Assembly: GCA_963703355.1 (NCBI GenBank) | Contig: OY969813.1 | Location: 3,038,001-3,102,000 of the forward strand | DNA from: Puia sp963703355 | Lineage (GTDB): Bacteria > Bacteroidota > Bacteroidia > Chitinophagales > Chitinophagaceae | Length of the DNA: 64,000 nucleotides | Direction of reading: 5' to 3' | In this document: in pieces, positions 36,537 to 45,703 of the stretch | Layout of the letters: every line of letters starts with the position of its first letter | How positions within the stretch are numbered: the stretch's first letter is position 1 | Notes under the pieces: model-generated | What the model was told of the DNA's origin: nothing | Databases searched by the model: none | The model's input: only the letters and a program-made list of their open reading frames with translations | Made by a program: the position numbers and the translations under genes

Positions 36537-37714
36537 TGATTTTGCGTCTGGCGATTGTTACCACACATCCTATTCAATATTATGCTCCGCTTTTCAGGTT
36601 ACTGGCAAAAGAACCGGACATTGAGTTGAAAGTGTTTTACACCTGGTCGCAAACAGAACAAGGGGTTAAATATGATCGAGACTTTGGTAAAATGATCGAA
36701 TGGGATATTCCCTTGCTGGACGGATACGACTATTCGTTTGTACATAACATTTCCAAAGATCCCGGCGTTCATCATTTTAATGGCATTGTTAATCCGGAAC
36801 TGATTAAAGATGTTTCGCAATGGAAACCCGATTTTCTTTTGATGATCGGATGGAATTTCAGGAGTCATCTTTCCTGCATGCGCTATTTTAAAGGTAAACT
36901 CCCTGTTTTATTTCGCGGAGATTCCACTTTGCTGGATGAGCAGCCCGGGATAAAAAAAATGCTGCGAAGAATAGTTTTGAAATGGGTATACAGCCGGGTG
37001 GACTATGCATTGTTTGTTGGGAAAAATAACTATGATTATTTTTTTAAACATGGATTGAAAGAAGATCAGCTGTATTGGGTACCCCACGCAATCGACAACA
37101 GCAGGTTTAGCGACACCGATTTGATGAATCGCCAAGCCAATGAATGGCGTCGGGATCTTGGAATAAACAATAATGATCTGGTACTATTATTCGCGGGTAA
37201 ACTCGAGTCCAAGAAAGATCCGGACTTCATGATTCGGCTGGCGCAACATTTACCGCGCAAGAAGCTAAAATTTTTGATTGTTGGTAATGGCAAATTGGAG
37301 GAAGAATTAAAGTTAAAAGCTTCACCAGATAACCGGGTTATTTTTCTGGATTTTCAGAATCAGCAAAAAATGCCGCTGGTATATCGGTTGTGCGATATTT
37401 TTGTCCTGCCATCGGTGGGGCCAGGTGAGACCTGGGGACTGGCGGTAAATGAGGCTATGGCGTCTGGAAAGCCGGTAATTGTTTCCAATAAAACGGGCTG
37501 CGCCCCTGACCTGGTCGAAGAAGGAATGACTGGTTGGGTTTTTGAAACTGGTGTAAAAGGAGAGTTGAAAATAAAAGAACTGGTGGAAAAGATATTGATT
37601 GACCGCTCCATTTTAGCACCGATGAGAGAGTTGGTCCGTAGTAAATTGCAACCCTATTCTTATCCTTCAGCTATTGAAAAAATAAAACATCTGGTGGAGA
37701 ATATCAAATCGTAA
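36536..37714 (+). CDS. Glycosyltransferase family 4
   Basis: 392 residues. LAIVTTHPIQYYAPLFRLLAKE at the N-terminus and, in the donor domain, LLFAGKLESKKDPDF near 220 and SVGPGETWGLAVNEAMASGKPV near 298, which contains the EX7E motif. ATG 36536 is chosen; the longer frame from 36467 runs inside the epimerase gene. It is the last gene before the Wzy-like membrane protein. Confidence 0.86.
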   Translation: MILRLAIVTTHPIQYYAPLFRLLAKEPDIELKVFYTWSQTEQGVKYDRDFGKMIEWDIPLLDGYDYSFVHNISKDPGVHHFNGIVNPELIKDVSQWKPDFLLMIGWNFRSHLSCMRYFKGKLPVLFRGDSTLLDEQPGIKKMLRRIVLKWVYSRVDYALFVGKNNYDYFFKHGLKEDQLYWVPHAIDNSRFSDTDLMNRQANEWRRDLGINNNDLVLLFAGKLESKKDPDFMIRLAQHLPRKKLKFLIVGNGKLEEELKLKASPDNRVIFLDFQNQQKMPLVYRLCDIFVLPSVGPGETWGLAVNEAMASGKPVIVSNKTGCAPDLVEEGMTGWVFETGVKGELKIKELVEKILIDRSILAPMRELVRSKLQPYSYPSAIEKIKHLVENIKS

Positions 37715-37745
37715 CAGATAAAAACGTTAAAAAAACCGGGGCTAA

Positions 37746-39182
37746 ATGGCTTCAATTAGAAATAACTTTTTCGTTCTTGCGCTGATCATCTGCTTCCTGC
37801 TTTCGCTGGTGACAGACTGGTATACGGAGATGTCCATATTTCTGATTATCGTTACCATTTTTGCCATTTTAGATAAGTTAGGCAAAGGACTGGTTTTACG
37901 TGAACTTGTTGTATTGCATACCATTTTTATTTGTCTGCTGATGCCTTCCATGGGTTACAATGTGTACAACTATGATAATTATCTCGCGAGAATATTTGTG
38001 CGATATATGCAGGTGCCAGAGGGCACTTATTTTGGGTTCGCCATGCCGGCAGTTTGTGCGTTTTCGGTTGCCATGTGTTACCCGGTGACCAAATCCGGTA
38101 TGACTCTGGATGAAGGAGATTCTTTCAAGAAGTTACTCCAGTCTGTTAGAAATGAATTAAAAACAAATAGCAAGACTGGAATTGTTATTGTAGCTATGGG
38201 AGTGATTACGTCATTTCTTATAGGTGCAGTTCCAGATGCGCTGAAATTCGTTGTTACGCTTCTTTTCTTTTCTTCCTTTGCAGGTATTCTTTATATATTT
38301 TATAGTCCTTCTGTTGCCTCTAAAAATATAATACTTGGTCTATTTACATTTTTTATTCTTGGTCTCGCTGTAGAGAGCGGCATATTCACTATAGTGGTTT
38401 ACATGGGTGTTACTTTGTTTTCCTATCTTTTTTTGGGAAGAAAATATGCGTTGTGGAAGAAATTTGTGGTATTTGTTGTGGGTGTTTTCCTTTTATTCAT
38501 TACACAAAACGTAAAAACCTCCTATCGAAATATCACCTGGACAACGACCAAAGAGGTAGATGACAAATCAGGATTGTTTGTGGATCTCATTTTCGAAAAG
38601 CTGGCCAACTTTGACAAACTTATTGAGACGGATGGTTTCTTTCCTGTGTACATGCGTACCAATCAGGGTTATAATATTAGTGTTGTTATGCGCCGGTATC
38701 CTGCTCAAAAAGACTTTGATGAAGGCAGCAGATTGCTCACGACCGCGGCTTCGGCATTGGTTCCCCGTTTTCTTTGGCCGGATAAACCGGAAGCCGGCGG
38801 GGTGGCAAGTATGAAATATTATACGGGCTTTAATATTGAAGGCTGGTCAACGAATGTGAGTCCGCTGGGAGAAGCCTATGCTAGTTTCGGTCCCATTGGC
38901 GGGATCTGCTATATGTTCATTCTGGGATTATTTATTCGTTGGTTTTATAAAAAAGTATTTGATATTTCCCAGCGACTTCCACTCTTGGTACTTTGGATCC
39001 CGGTACTATTTTATCAGGTTACTTATTGTATGGAAACGGATAGTCTGCAAATATTCAATTCTTTGCTAAAGGGAGCTTTCTTTATCTGGATGCTTTACAA
39101 ACTGGCTCCGGTATGGTTTGGGAAACTGAGCAGGCAATCTGGCAATCGCAGACAGATGAGACCAAGACAGTTGTCTGCATAA
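37746..39182 (+). CDS. Wzy-like O-antigen polymerase/ligase family membrane protein
   Basis: 478 residues with about ten to twelve predicted hydrophobic helices and a large loop near residues 255-345 that holds SRLLTTAASALVPRFLWPDKP. This fits oligosaccharide-repeat polymerases. Such proteins share little sequence, so the call rests on topology and position among glycosyltransferases. If the polymer leaves through the ABC exporter at 7855-10074, the role of a polymerase is puzzling; it could be a ligase instead. Confidence 0.68.
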   Translation: MASIRNNFFVLALIICFLLSLVTDWYTEMSIFLIIVTIFAILDKLGKGLVLRELVVLHTIFICLLMPSMGYNVYNYDNYLARIFVRYMQVPEGTYFGFAMPAVCAFSVAMCYPVTKSGMTLDEGDSFKKLLQSVRNELKTNSKTGIVIVAMGVITSFLIGAVPDALKFVVTLLFFSSFAGILYIFYSPSVASKNIILGLFTFFILGLAVESGIFTIVVYMGVTLFSYLFLGRKYALWKKFVVFVVGVFLLFITQNVKTSYRNITWTTTKEVDDKSGLFVDLIFEKLANFDKLIETDGFFPVYMRTNQGYNISVVMRRYPAQKDFDEGSRLLTTAASALVPRFLWPDKPEAGGVASMKYYTGFNIEGWSTNVSPLGEAYASFGPIGGICYMFILGLFIRWFYKKVFDISQRLPLLVLWIPVLFYQVTYCMETDSLQIFNSLLKGAFFIWMLYKLAPVWFGKLSRQSGNRRQMRPRQLSA

Positions 39183-39218
39183 TCCACTGCGGGTTACGGA
39201 AAAAATCAAGTTAATTTA

Positions 39219-40211
39219 TTGCCATTCGTTCATTTAATATATAGGAAAACAAATCCGCTTTTTTTCAGTATAGAAAAAGTGTTTGCAATGATTCTTGCTG
39301 ATTTACAAAAAGGTATTTCAGTTCGATCAGCATATATGCCATACTATAGTTCTTCCATATTCGAGATCTTAAAAAATATTTCATTTGCAAAAAAAATTAA
39401 GGCAGATGTTTATCATATTACAGGTGATGTGCATTACCTGGCGCTCGCATTTCCTGCCAGTAAAACGGTGCTCACTATACATGACAGCATATTTATACGG
39501 GAAAACAGGGGATTGAAACGCATGTTTTTCAAATGGATATTTCTGAAAATGCCTGTAAAAAAATGCAGATTTGTTACCACGATTTCTGAAAAATCAAAAG
39601 AAGAAATTATTGGATTTACGGGTTGTGATCCCGCCAAAGTGATTGTCATTCCGAATCCTGTAAATGAGGCGATTTACTTTAAAGAGAAAAATTTTAATGC
39701 TCTCAATCCTTCTTTGTTGTTTATCGGATCTACGCCTAATAAAAATCTCGACAGGATCATAGAAGCCATATCCGGCATATCCTGCACGTTGGAAATTATT
39801 GGCAGAATTCCGGATGAACATCTGTCGTTATTAACCAAACATAAGATCCGGTACAATCAAAGGTTGAACCTTTCAGAAAAAGAAATGGCTGTTCAGTACG
39901 CGGCTTCAGATATTATTATCTTTCCCTCTCTTTATGAAGGATTCGGTTTGCCGATACTTGAAGGACAAAGGGCCGGCAGGGCTGTATTGACAAGTAATAT
40001 TTCTCCCATGAAAGAAGTAGCGGGAGAGGGATCCTGTCTCGTGGACCCTCATGACGTGGAGTCCATTCGGTATGCCGTGAAAAAGATTATCGGTGAGCCA
40101 GCATATCGTGATCAAATTATACAAAAAGGATTTGATAATATTCGCAAATACGATAACCAGCAAATTGCGGATCAATATTTAAAATTATACGCGACCGTTT
40201 TGAACGGATAA
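39219..40211 (+). CDS. Glycosyltransferase family 4
   Basis: 330 residues. The donor domain shows LLFIGSTPNKNLDRII near 165 and FPSLYEGFGLPILEGQRAGRAV near 230 with the EX7E motif. The start is TTG at 39219. The first residues (VHLIYRKTNPLFFSIEKVFA) match the usual N-terminus of this subgroup and would be lost if translation began at the ATG at 39288. The next gene begins one base after the stop. Confidence 0.83.
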   Translation: MPFVHLIYRKTNPLFFSIEKVFAMILADLQKGISVRSAYMPYYSSSIFEILKNISFAKKIKADVYHITGDVHYLALAFPASKTVLTIHDSIFIRENRGLKRMFFKWIFLKMPVKKCRFVTTISEKSKEEIIGFTGCDPAKVIVIPNPVNEAIYFKEKNFNALNPSLLFIGSTPNKNLDRIIEAISGISCTLEIIGRIPDEHLSLLTKHKIRYNQRLNLSEKEMAVQYAASDIIIFPSLYEGFGLPILEGQRAGRAVLTSNISPMKEVAGEGSCLVDPHDVESIRYAVKKIIGEPAYRDQIIQKGFDNIRKYDNQQIADQYLKLYATVLNG

Positions 40212-40212
40212 T

Positions 40213-42069
40213 ATGTGCGGACTGGCGGGTATATTATATTTTGATAAGCGGCCTGTAGAAATGTGCCAGATTCAACGAATGACTAACTCTATGGCACACA
40301 GGGGTCCGGATGCCGAAGGATTTTTTTCAGATCATGAACTGGCATTCGGCCACAGACGACTCTCGATTATCGATTTGTCACAGGCCTCCAATCAACCTTT
40401 TTCGGATTTGTCCGGCCGATATATCATTATTTTTAATGGTGAGATTTATAACTATGCTGAGATCAGGCCGCTGATCAGTGATTATGCTTTTCGCACGAGC
40501 GGTGATACCGAAGTGATTTTAGCATCTTATATAAAATGGGGCGCTGAATGTTTGACCTATATGAGAGGCATGTACACTTTTGCCATATGGGATAAAGAGA
40601 AAAGAGAATTATTTATTGCGAGGGACCGATTGGGAGTTAAGCCACTATACTATTACAAAGATGAAAAGCAATTTCTATTTGCTTCTGAAGTTCGTGCAAT
40701 ACTTACAGAAGGTAATATAGACCGGAAAATTGATCAGCATTCACTTTCAGAATATTTCAGGTACCAGTCGATCGGTTTTCCTTTTTCTCCCATTCAAGGC
40801 ATACGTCAGATGGAAGCGGGTAGCTGGATGCGGGTGCGTGACGGGAAAATTATATCTCAAAAATATTGGAATCCGCTAAAGAGGAATTATGATTTTGCTT
40901 GTGGGGATAAAAAACAGGTGGAAGCGAAAGTGAAAGAACTGATGGTGCAGTCAGTAAAACGCCGGCTGGTAAGTGATGTTCCTGTGGCTGCTTTTTTATC
41001 GGGTGGCATTGACTCCAGTGTTGTTGTCGGACTCATGACGGAGGCTTGCGACCATTCGCCAAATACATTCAATATATCTTTTGACGAATCGGAATTCGAC
41101 GAATCGAAATATGCAAACATCATAGCAAAGAAATACAATACGCGGCATACACAGATAAAAATGAAACCTGAAGTAATGCTGGATGAATTAACAAATGCAC
41201 TGGATGCTATGGACACGCCGAGTGGAGACGGGATCAACACCTATGTGGTGTCTAAGGCAATACATAAAGAGGGAATACGCGTAGCGCTTTCTGGAATTGG
41301 GGGAGATGAATTGTTTGCAGGGTATCCCCTGTTTCTGAATTATATTCATTTACAACAGAAACGCTGGATCTGGGACGCTCCCAAATTATTCAGAGAGATA
41401 GCAGGTCACTTTATTGGTAAAGGGGGGCGTAAGGACCGAATGCGACAGATGTTGAAATTTTCGAGTCCCGGAATTGAAAACATGTATCCCATACTCCGGC
41501 AGATTATATCACCATCCGTATTAGGGAAACTTACGAGACTGCCCGATAATTATCCGGATTCATTTCTAAATCAGCTTTTGGAAAAAAAGGACGAATTCGC
41601 CAAATTGCCGTTTTACAGTCAGGTGACTGCAGCAGAACTGGTTGGTTATACGCAACAGACTTTATTGAAAGATACAGACCAGATGAGTATGGCGAATTCA
41701 CTGGAAATTCGTGAACCTTTTTTTGACCAGGACCTTGTTGAATTCGTGATGTCGATACCGGATCACTTTAAAGTGCCGGTATATCCCAAAAGCTTGTTGG
41801 TAGAATCTTTAAAGCCGATGCTTCCCGACGAAATTATTCACAGGGAAAAGCAGGGATTTCTTTTTCCCTGGAATAAATGGATAAGAAAAGATCTCCGGGA
41901 ACTCTGTGACAAACATATCAACCGGATGGCTCAACGTGATTTTATTAACGGAGATCGTTTAAAATATACATGGAAACTGTTTCTAAGTGGCGATAAAAAT
42001 ATTCGCTGGATGGAAATGTGGTTATTTGTTGTATTGAATTATTGGATGGAAAAAAATCAGGTACAGTGA
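40213..42069 (+). CDS. asnB: Asparagine synthase (glutamine-hydrolysing)
   Basis: 618 residues. The glutaminase domain begins with the N-terminal nucleophile MCGLAGIL (Cys2) and contains HRGPDAEG and RDRLGVKPLYY. The synthetase domain has the ATP PP-loop FLSGGIDSSVVVG near 262. Homologues in polysaccharide loci often amidate uronic acids on the glycan rather than making free asparagine. That role fits the WlbA/B uronate genes here, but it is inference. The next gene overlaps by four bases (GTGA). Confidence 0.9.
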   Translation: MCGLAGILYFDKRPVEMCQIQRMTNSMAHRGPDAEGFFSDHELAFGHRRLSIIDLSQASNQPFSDLSGRYIIIFNGEIYNYAEIRPLISDYAFRTSGDTEVILASYIKWGAECLTYMRGMYTFAIWDKEKRELFIARDRLGVKPLYYYKDEKQFLFASEVRAILTEGNIDRKIDQHSLSEYFRYQSIGFPFSPIQGIRQMEAGSWMRVRDGKIISQKYWNPLKRNYDFACGDKKQVEAKVKELMVQSVKRRLVSDVPVAAFLSGGIDSSVVVGLMTEACDHSPNTFNISFDESEFDESKYANIIAKKYNTRHTQIKMKPEVMLDELTNALDAMDTPSGDGINTYVVSKAIHKEGIRVALSGIGGDELFAGYPLFLNYIHLQQKRWIWDAPKLFREIAGHFIGKGGRKDRMRQMLKFSSPGIENMYPILRQIISPSVLGKLTRLPDNYPDSFLNQLLEKKDEFAKLPFYSQVTAAELVGYTQQTLLKDTDQMSMANSLEIREPFFDQDLVEFVMSIPDHFKVPVYPKSLLVESLKPMLPDEIIHREKQGFLFPWNKWIRKDLRELCDKHINRMAQRDFINGDRLKYTWKLFLSGDKNIRWMEMWLFVVLNYWMEKNQVQ

Positions 42070-44363
42070 ACAGGAAGAAAATACTCATTCTGGTGGACTG
42101 GTATGAGCCGGGATTTAAGGCGGGAGGTCCTATCCAAGCCTGTAAAAATGTTGTTACCTGCCTGAAGGAGGAATTCGATCTTTTTATTCTTTGCTCAGAC
42201 AGGGATCTTGGTGAAAATGAACCGTACAAAAATATTTCTGTAAATCAATGGGTGGAGGCTGACGGAGGTGTAAAAATATGGTACGCTGCTCCGGGATTTA
42301 TGAAGAAACGTGAGTTAATGGGACTATTAAAGGAGATAAGACCGGACTTCGTTTATTTCAATAGTATGTATTCTTTTAAGTACACGTTATTCCCTCTATG
42401 GGTTTTATTTAAAAATCGCTACCGGGGTAAAATTATACTCGCCCCTCGAGGTATGCTTCATAAAGGAGCCCTGAAGCAAAAATTTGTTAAGAAAAGTATC
42501 TTTCTAAAATTATTTCTTTTAATAGGCTGGAGCAGGAAAATTGTCTTCCAGGCAACAGATGAGCAGGAAAGAAAAGATCTGGAGCATTTTTTTACGGGAA
42601 ATGTTAACTCAGTTGTCATTGAAGATATTCCGACATTGAACCAGCAGCCATGGATTGAAAAAGAAAAAACAGCGGGCAAAATTCGTGTTGTATTTCTATC
42701 AAGAATTCATCCCAAAAAAAATCTGCATTATTTCCTGAACCTCTTAAAAGAGATTGATCCTCAAATTGAAATTCACTTTGATATTTTCGGTTCTGAGGAT
42801 GATCCTGAGTACGCGGAGTTGTGCAAGAAAATTACCATTTTACTTCCTTCCAATGTACATGTTCGTTTCATGGGAGGTGTAACATTCAACAGAGTTTTCG
42901 AGATACTCAGTGATTATCATTTGTTTGTGCTAACTACTCTTGGTGAAAATTATGGTCATGCGATATTTGAAGCGTTATCAACCGGACTTCCTGTAATGAT
43001 CAGTGATCAGACGCCATGGAGGAATCTTGAACAGAATAAAATGGGGTGGGACATTCCGCTTCTTAAGGGAGGGAAATTTCTTGAAGCCGTTAAAGAAGCC
43101 GCCGGCTGGGATCAGCGTCAATATAATGAATGGTCGAAAAATGCATATTCTTTTGCGAGGGAATACATGCAGAAGCTCGATGCCTTCGCAAAATATAAGA
43201 ATTTGTTTTCGAGCCCGGACAGAAAAACCGTGTTGCTGTTTTCAGATTGGTATGAACCTGGTTATAAAGCTGGCGGCCCGATTCAATCCTGCAGAAATAT
43301 TGTAAATATTTTGAAGGGCGAATATAATTTTTATATTGTCTGTTCCGACAGAGATCTGGGTGACAGGGAGCCGTACAAAGACATACCCGTGAATCAATGG
43401 GTAAAAACTGCTGCGGGCCTTAAAATCTGGTATGCTTCTCCGAGGTCAATCAACGGAAAATATTTGGAAAGAATTTTTGAAAATGTCCGACCCGATTTCG
43501 TGTATTTCAACAGTATGTATTCGCCTTTTTTTACTTTACTTCCATTATGGGTATTGTTGAAACATAACTATAATGGTAAAATCATACTCGCTCCCCGTGG
43601 GATGTTACACAAGGGCGCTTTGAAAAGAAAATATTTCAAGAAATATGTTTTTCTCAGATTATTCCGACTTATTTCATGGCATAGGAAAGTGGTTTTTCAT
43701 GCAACCAACAAACAGGAACAAAAAGATATTCTTTCTTTTTTTTCAACAAAAACAGATATTACTGTACTTGACAATATTCCTAACACGTCCATTCGCCAAT
43801 GGATATCTAAGGACAAAAGATCTAACGAGCTTACATGCGTCTTTATTTCAAGAATTCACCCCAAGAAAAATTTGTATTACTTCATAAAGATTCTAAGTGA
43901 GATGAGGAGGGATTTAAGATTGAAATTTGATATTTATGGAGCGGAAGAAGATGAACATTACGCAGAAAACTGTAAAGAACTGTCAACGTTGGTGGATTCA
44001 AATATTAAAATTGAATTCAAAGGCCCTTTACCTTACACAAAGGTTTATGGAACGATGAGGGATTATCATCTGTTTGTGCTTCCCACTTTAGGAGAAAACT
44101 ATGGTCACGTGATTTACGAAGCTTTGTCTGCAGGGGATCCGGTCCTTATCAGCGATCAAACGCCCTGGAGAAATCTACAAACAGAAAAGGCCGGCTGGGA
44201 TATACCACTGAATGAAAAGGACAGATTTAAAGATGCGATCAGGCAGGCAGCTGCCTGGAATCAAAAAGAATACGATGAGTGGAGTAAAAACGCCTTTCAG
44301 CTCGCGAGAAAAAGTGTGGATGTTCCGAGATTGTATGAAAAGTATAAGAAATTATTTAGTTAG
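42066..44363 (+). CDS. Tandem-duplicated GT4 glycosyltransferase (two full copies in one protein)
   Basis: 765 residues made of two homologous copies, about 1-382 and 383-765. Shared markers appear twice in the same order: DWYEPGxKAGGPIQ, CSDRDLG, YFNSMYS, KIILAPRGMLHKGALK, ISRIHPKKN, and LGENYGHxIxEALS with the EX7E motif. Copy 2 is not identical in DNA, so the duplication is old and both halves are kept. It probably adds two related sugars, or one half has a binding role. The start is GTG 42066, overlapping the asnB stop. A longer frame from 42018 lies within asnB. Confidence 0.88.
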   Translation: MNRKKILILVDWYEPGFKAGGPIQACKNVVTCLKEEFDLFILCSDRDLGENEPYKNISVNQWVEADGGVKIWYAAPGFMKKRELMGLLKEIRPDFVYFNSMYSFKYTLFPLWVLFKNRYRGKIILAPRGMLHKGALKQKFVKKSIFLKLFLLIGWSRKIVFQATDEQERKDLEHFFTGNVNSVVIEDIPTLNQQPWIEKEKTAGKIRVVFLSRIHPKKNLHYFLNLLKEIDPQIEIHFDIFGSEDDPEYAELCKKITILLPSNVHVRFMGGVTFNRVFEILSDYHLFVLTTLGENYGHAIFEALSTGLPVMISDQTPWRNLEQNKMGWDIPLLKGGKFLEAVKEAAGWDQRQYNEWSKNAYSFAREYMQKLDAFAKYKNLFSSPDRKTVLLFSDWYEPGYKAGGPIQSCRNIVNILKGEYNFYIVCSDRDLGDREPYKDIPVNQWVKTAAGLKIWYASPRSINGKYLERIFENVRPDFVYFNSMYSPFFTLLPLWVLLKHNYNGKIILAPRGMLHKGALKRKYFKKYVFLRLFRLISWHRKVVFHATNKQEQKDILSFFSTKTDITVLDNIPNTSIRQWISKDKRSNELTCVFISRIHPKKNLYYFIKILSEMRRDLRLKFDIYGAEEDEHYAENCKELSTLVDSNIKIEFKGPLPYTKVYGTMRDYHLFVLPTLGENYGHVIYEALSAGDPVLISDQTPWRNLQTEKAGWDIPLNEKDRFKDAIRQAAAWNQKEYDEWSKNAFQLARKSVDVPRLYEKYKKLFS

Positions 44364-44377
44364 CTCAGATCAACACT

Positions 44378-44926
44378 ATGCAGACAGATCTATCTAAATA
44401 CTCAGTAGGAAGCTATCGCTCTGGACCGCGTCTAAAAGTGTTGATATGGTACCCCATCAATTATTTGATTTTTTATAGCAGTATCCCATTCCCGTCCGGT
44501 TTTAAAGTAATGCTGCTGCGAATCTTCGGAGCGAAAGTTGGAGCTGGAGTAGTCATAAAACCATTGGTGAGGATTAAAAATCCCTGGAGACTGATTATCG
44601 GAAATTTTTGCTGGATCGGTGAGGATGTGTGGATAGACAATATTGAGCATGTAACGATTGGGAATAATGTATGCCTTTCACAAGGAGCAGTTCTTTCTGC
44701 GGGCAATCATGACTATTCAAAAACTGATTTTCCCCCCAGATTTGATAAAATAGTGATTGAGGACGGGGTATGGATTTGTGCAAAAGCTGTAGTTTGTCCG
44801 GGCGTTATTTGCAGATCACATTCAGTTCTCACGGTGAATTCAGTAGCAAATAAGGATTTGCAAGAGAGGAAAATCTATTCTGGGAACCCGGCTCTATTTG
44901 TCCGGGACAGGATTATAAACCAGTAA
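44378..44926 (+). CDS. WcaF-like colanic-acid-type acetyltransferase
   Basis: 182 residues with hexapeptide repeats (GAKVGAGVVIKP, LIIGNFCWIGEDVWIDN, VTIGNNVCLSQGAVL) and the N-terminal RLKVLIWYPINYLIF-like helix found in WcaF proteins. WcaF adds acetyl to fucose in colanic acid, which fits the GDP-fucose genes that follow. The acceptor sugar here is not proven. Confidence 0.85.
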   Translation: MQTDLSKYSVGSYRSGPRLKVLIWYPINYLIFYSSIPFPSGFKVMLLRIFGAKVGAGVVIKPLVRIKNPWRLIIGNFCWIGEDVWIDNIEHVTIGNNVCLSQGAVLSAGNHDYSKTDFPPRFDKIVIEDGVWICAKAVVCPGVICRSHSVLTVNSVANKDLQERKIYSGNPALFVRDRIINQ

Positions 44927-44954
44927 ATAAAGATCTCACTCTTTTACGTATTAA

Positions 44955-45701
44955 ATGCTCGTTTCAATAATAACAGCGACATATAATTCAGCTTCAACTG
45001 TAGCTGCCACCATGCAATCTGTTGAGATGCAGGACTATCCATTAATTGAACATATTGTGGTGGACGGGTTATCAGTTGACGACACACTCAAGATAGTTCA
45101 ATCTTTTCCGCATTTGTCGCATTATATTTCCGAGAAGGACAATGGCATATATGACGCGATGAATAAAGGAATAAAGGAATCGACCGGTGAGATTATAGGG
45201 ATACTGAATTCGGACGATGTTTATGCAGGTCCAAAGGTAATTTCCAAAGTAGTGGAGGCTTTTGCAGATCCTACCGTTCAGGCATGTTACGCAGATCTTC
45301 AATATATGGACGCATTAGATGGCACACGCGTAACCCGCACGTGGAAATCGGGTCATATTAAACCAAAATCATTTTATTGGGGATGGATGCCGCCGCACCC
45401 CACTTTCTTTGTGAGAAAGTCAGTGTACGATAAACTGGGACTTTTCAAAACAAACCTTCAATCGGCGGCCGACTATGAAATGATGCTGAGAATATTAGTA
45501 AAAAATAATATGAAAGCGACATATATTCCGGGTGTGCTCGTAAAAATGCGATCAGGTGGATTTAGCAATGCTTCAATAAAAAGCAGAATTCGTGGAAATC
45601 GTGAAGATTACAAGGCATGGCAAATGAATGAATTAAAGCCTTATTTTTTTACATTATATTTGAAACCATTGCGAAAAATTACGCAGTTTTTAAAGAAATA
45701 A
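44955..45701 (+). CDS. Glycosyltransferase family 2 (WcaA-like)
   Basis: 248 residues. VSIITATYNSASTVAATMQSV, IEHIVVDGLSVDDTL and YDAMNKGIKESTGEIIGILNSDD near residue 68 are the GT2 core of WcaA/WcaE-type enzymes, with WGWMPPHPTFFVRKSVYD near 140. Position directly before gmd and fcl suggests a fucosyl- or neighbouring-sugar transferase. The start of gmd lies two bases after the stop. Confidence 0.87.
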   Translation: MLVSIITATYNSASTVAATMQSVEMQDYPLIEHIVVDGLSVDDTLKIVQSFPHLSHYISEKDNGIYDAMNKGIKESTGEIIGILNSDDVYAGPKVISKVVEAFADPTVQACYADLQYMDALDGTRVTRTWKSGHIKPKSFYWGWMPPHPTFFVRKSVYDKLGLFKTNLQSAADYEMMLRILVKNNMKATYIPGVLVKMRSGGFSNASIKSRIRGNREDYKAWQMNELKPYFFTLYLKPLRKITQFLKK

Positions 45702-45703
45702 TT

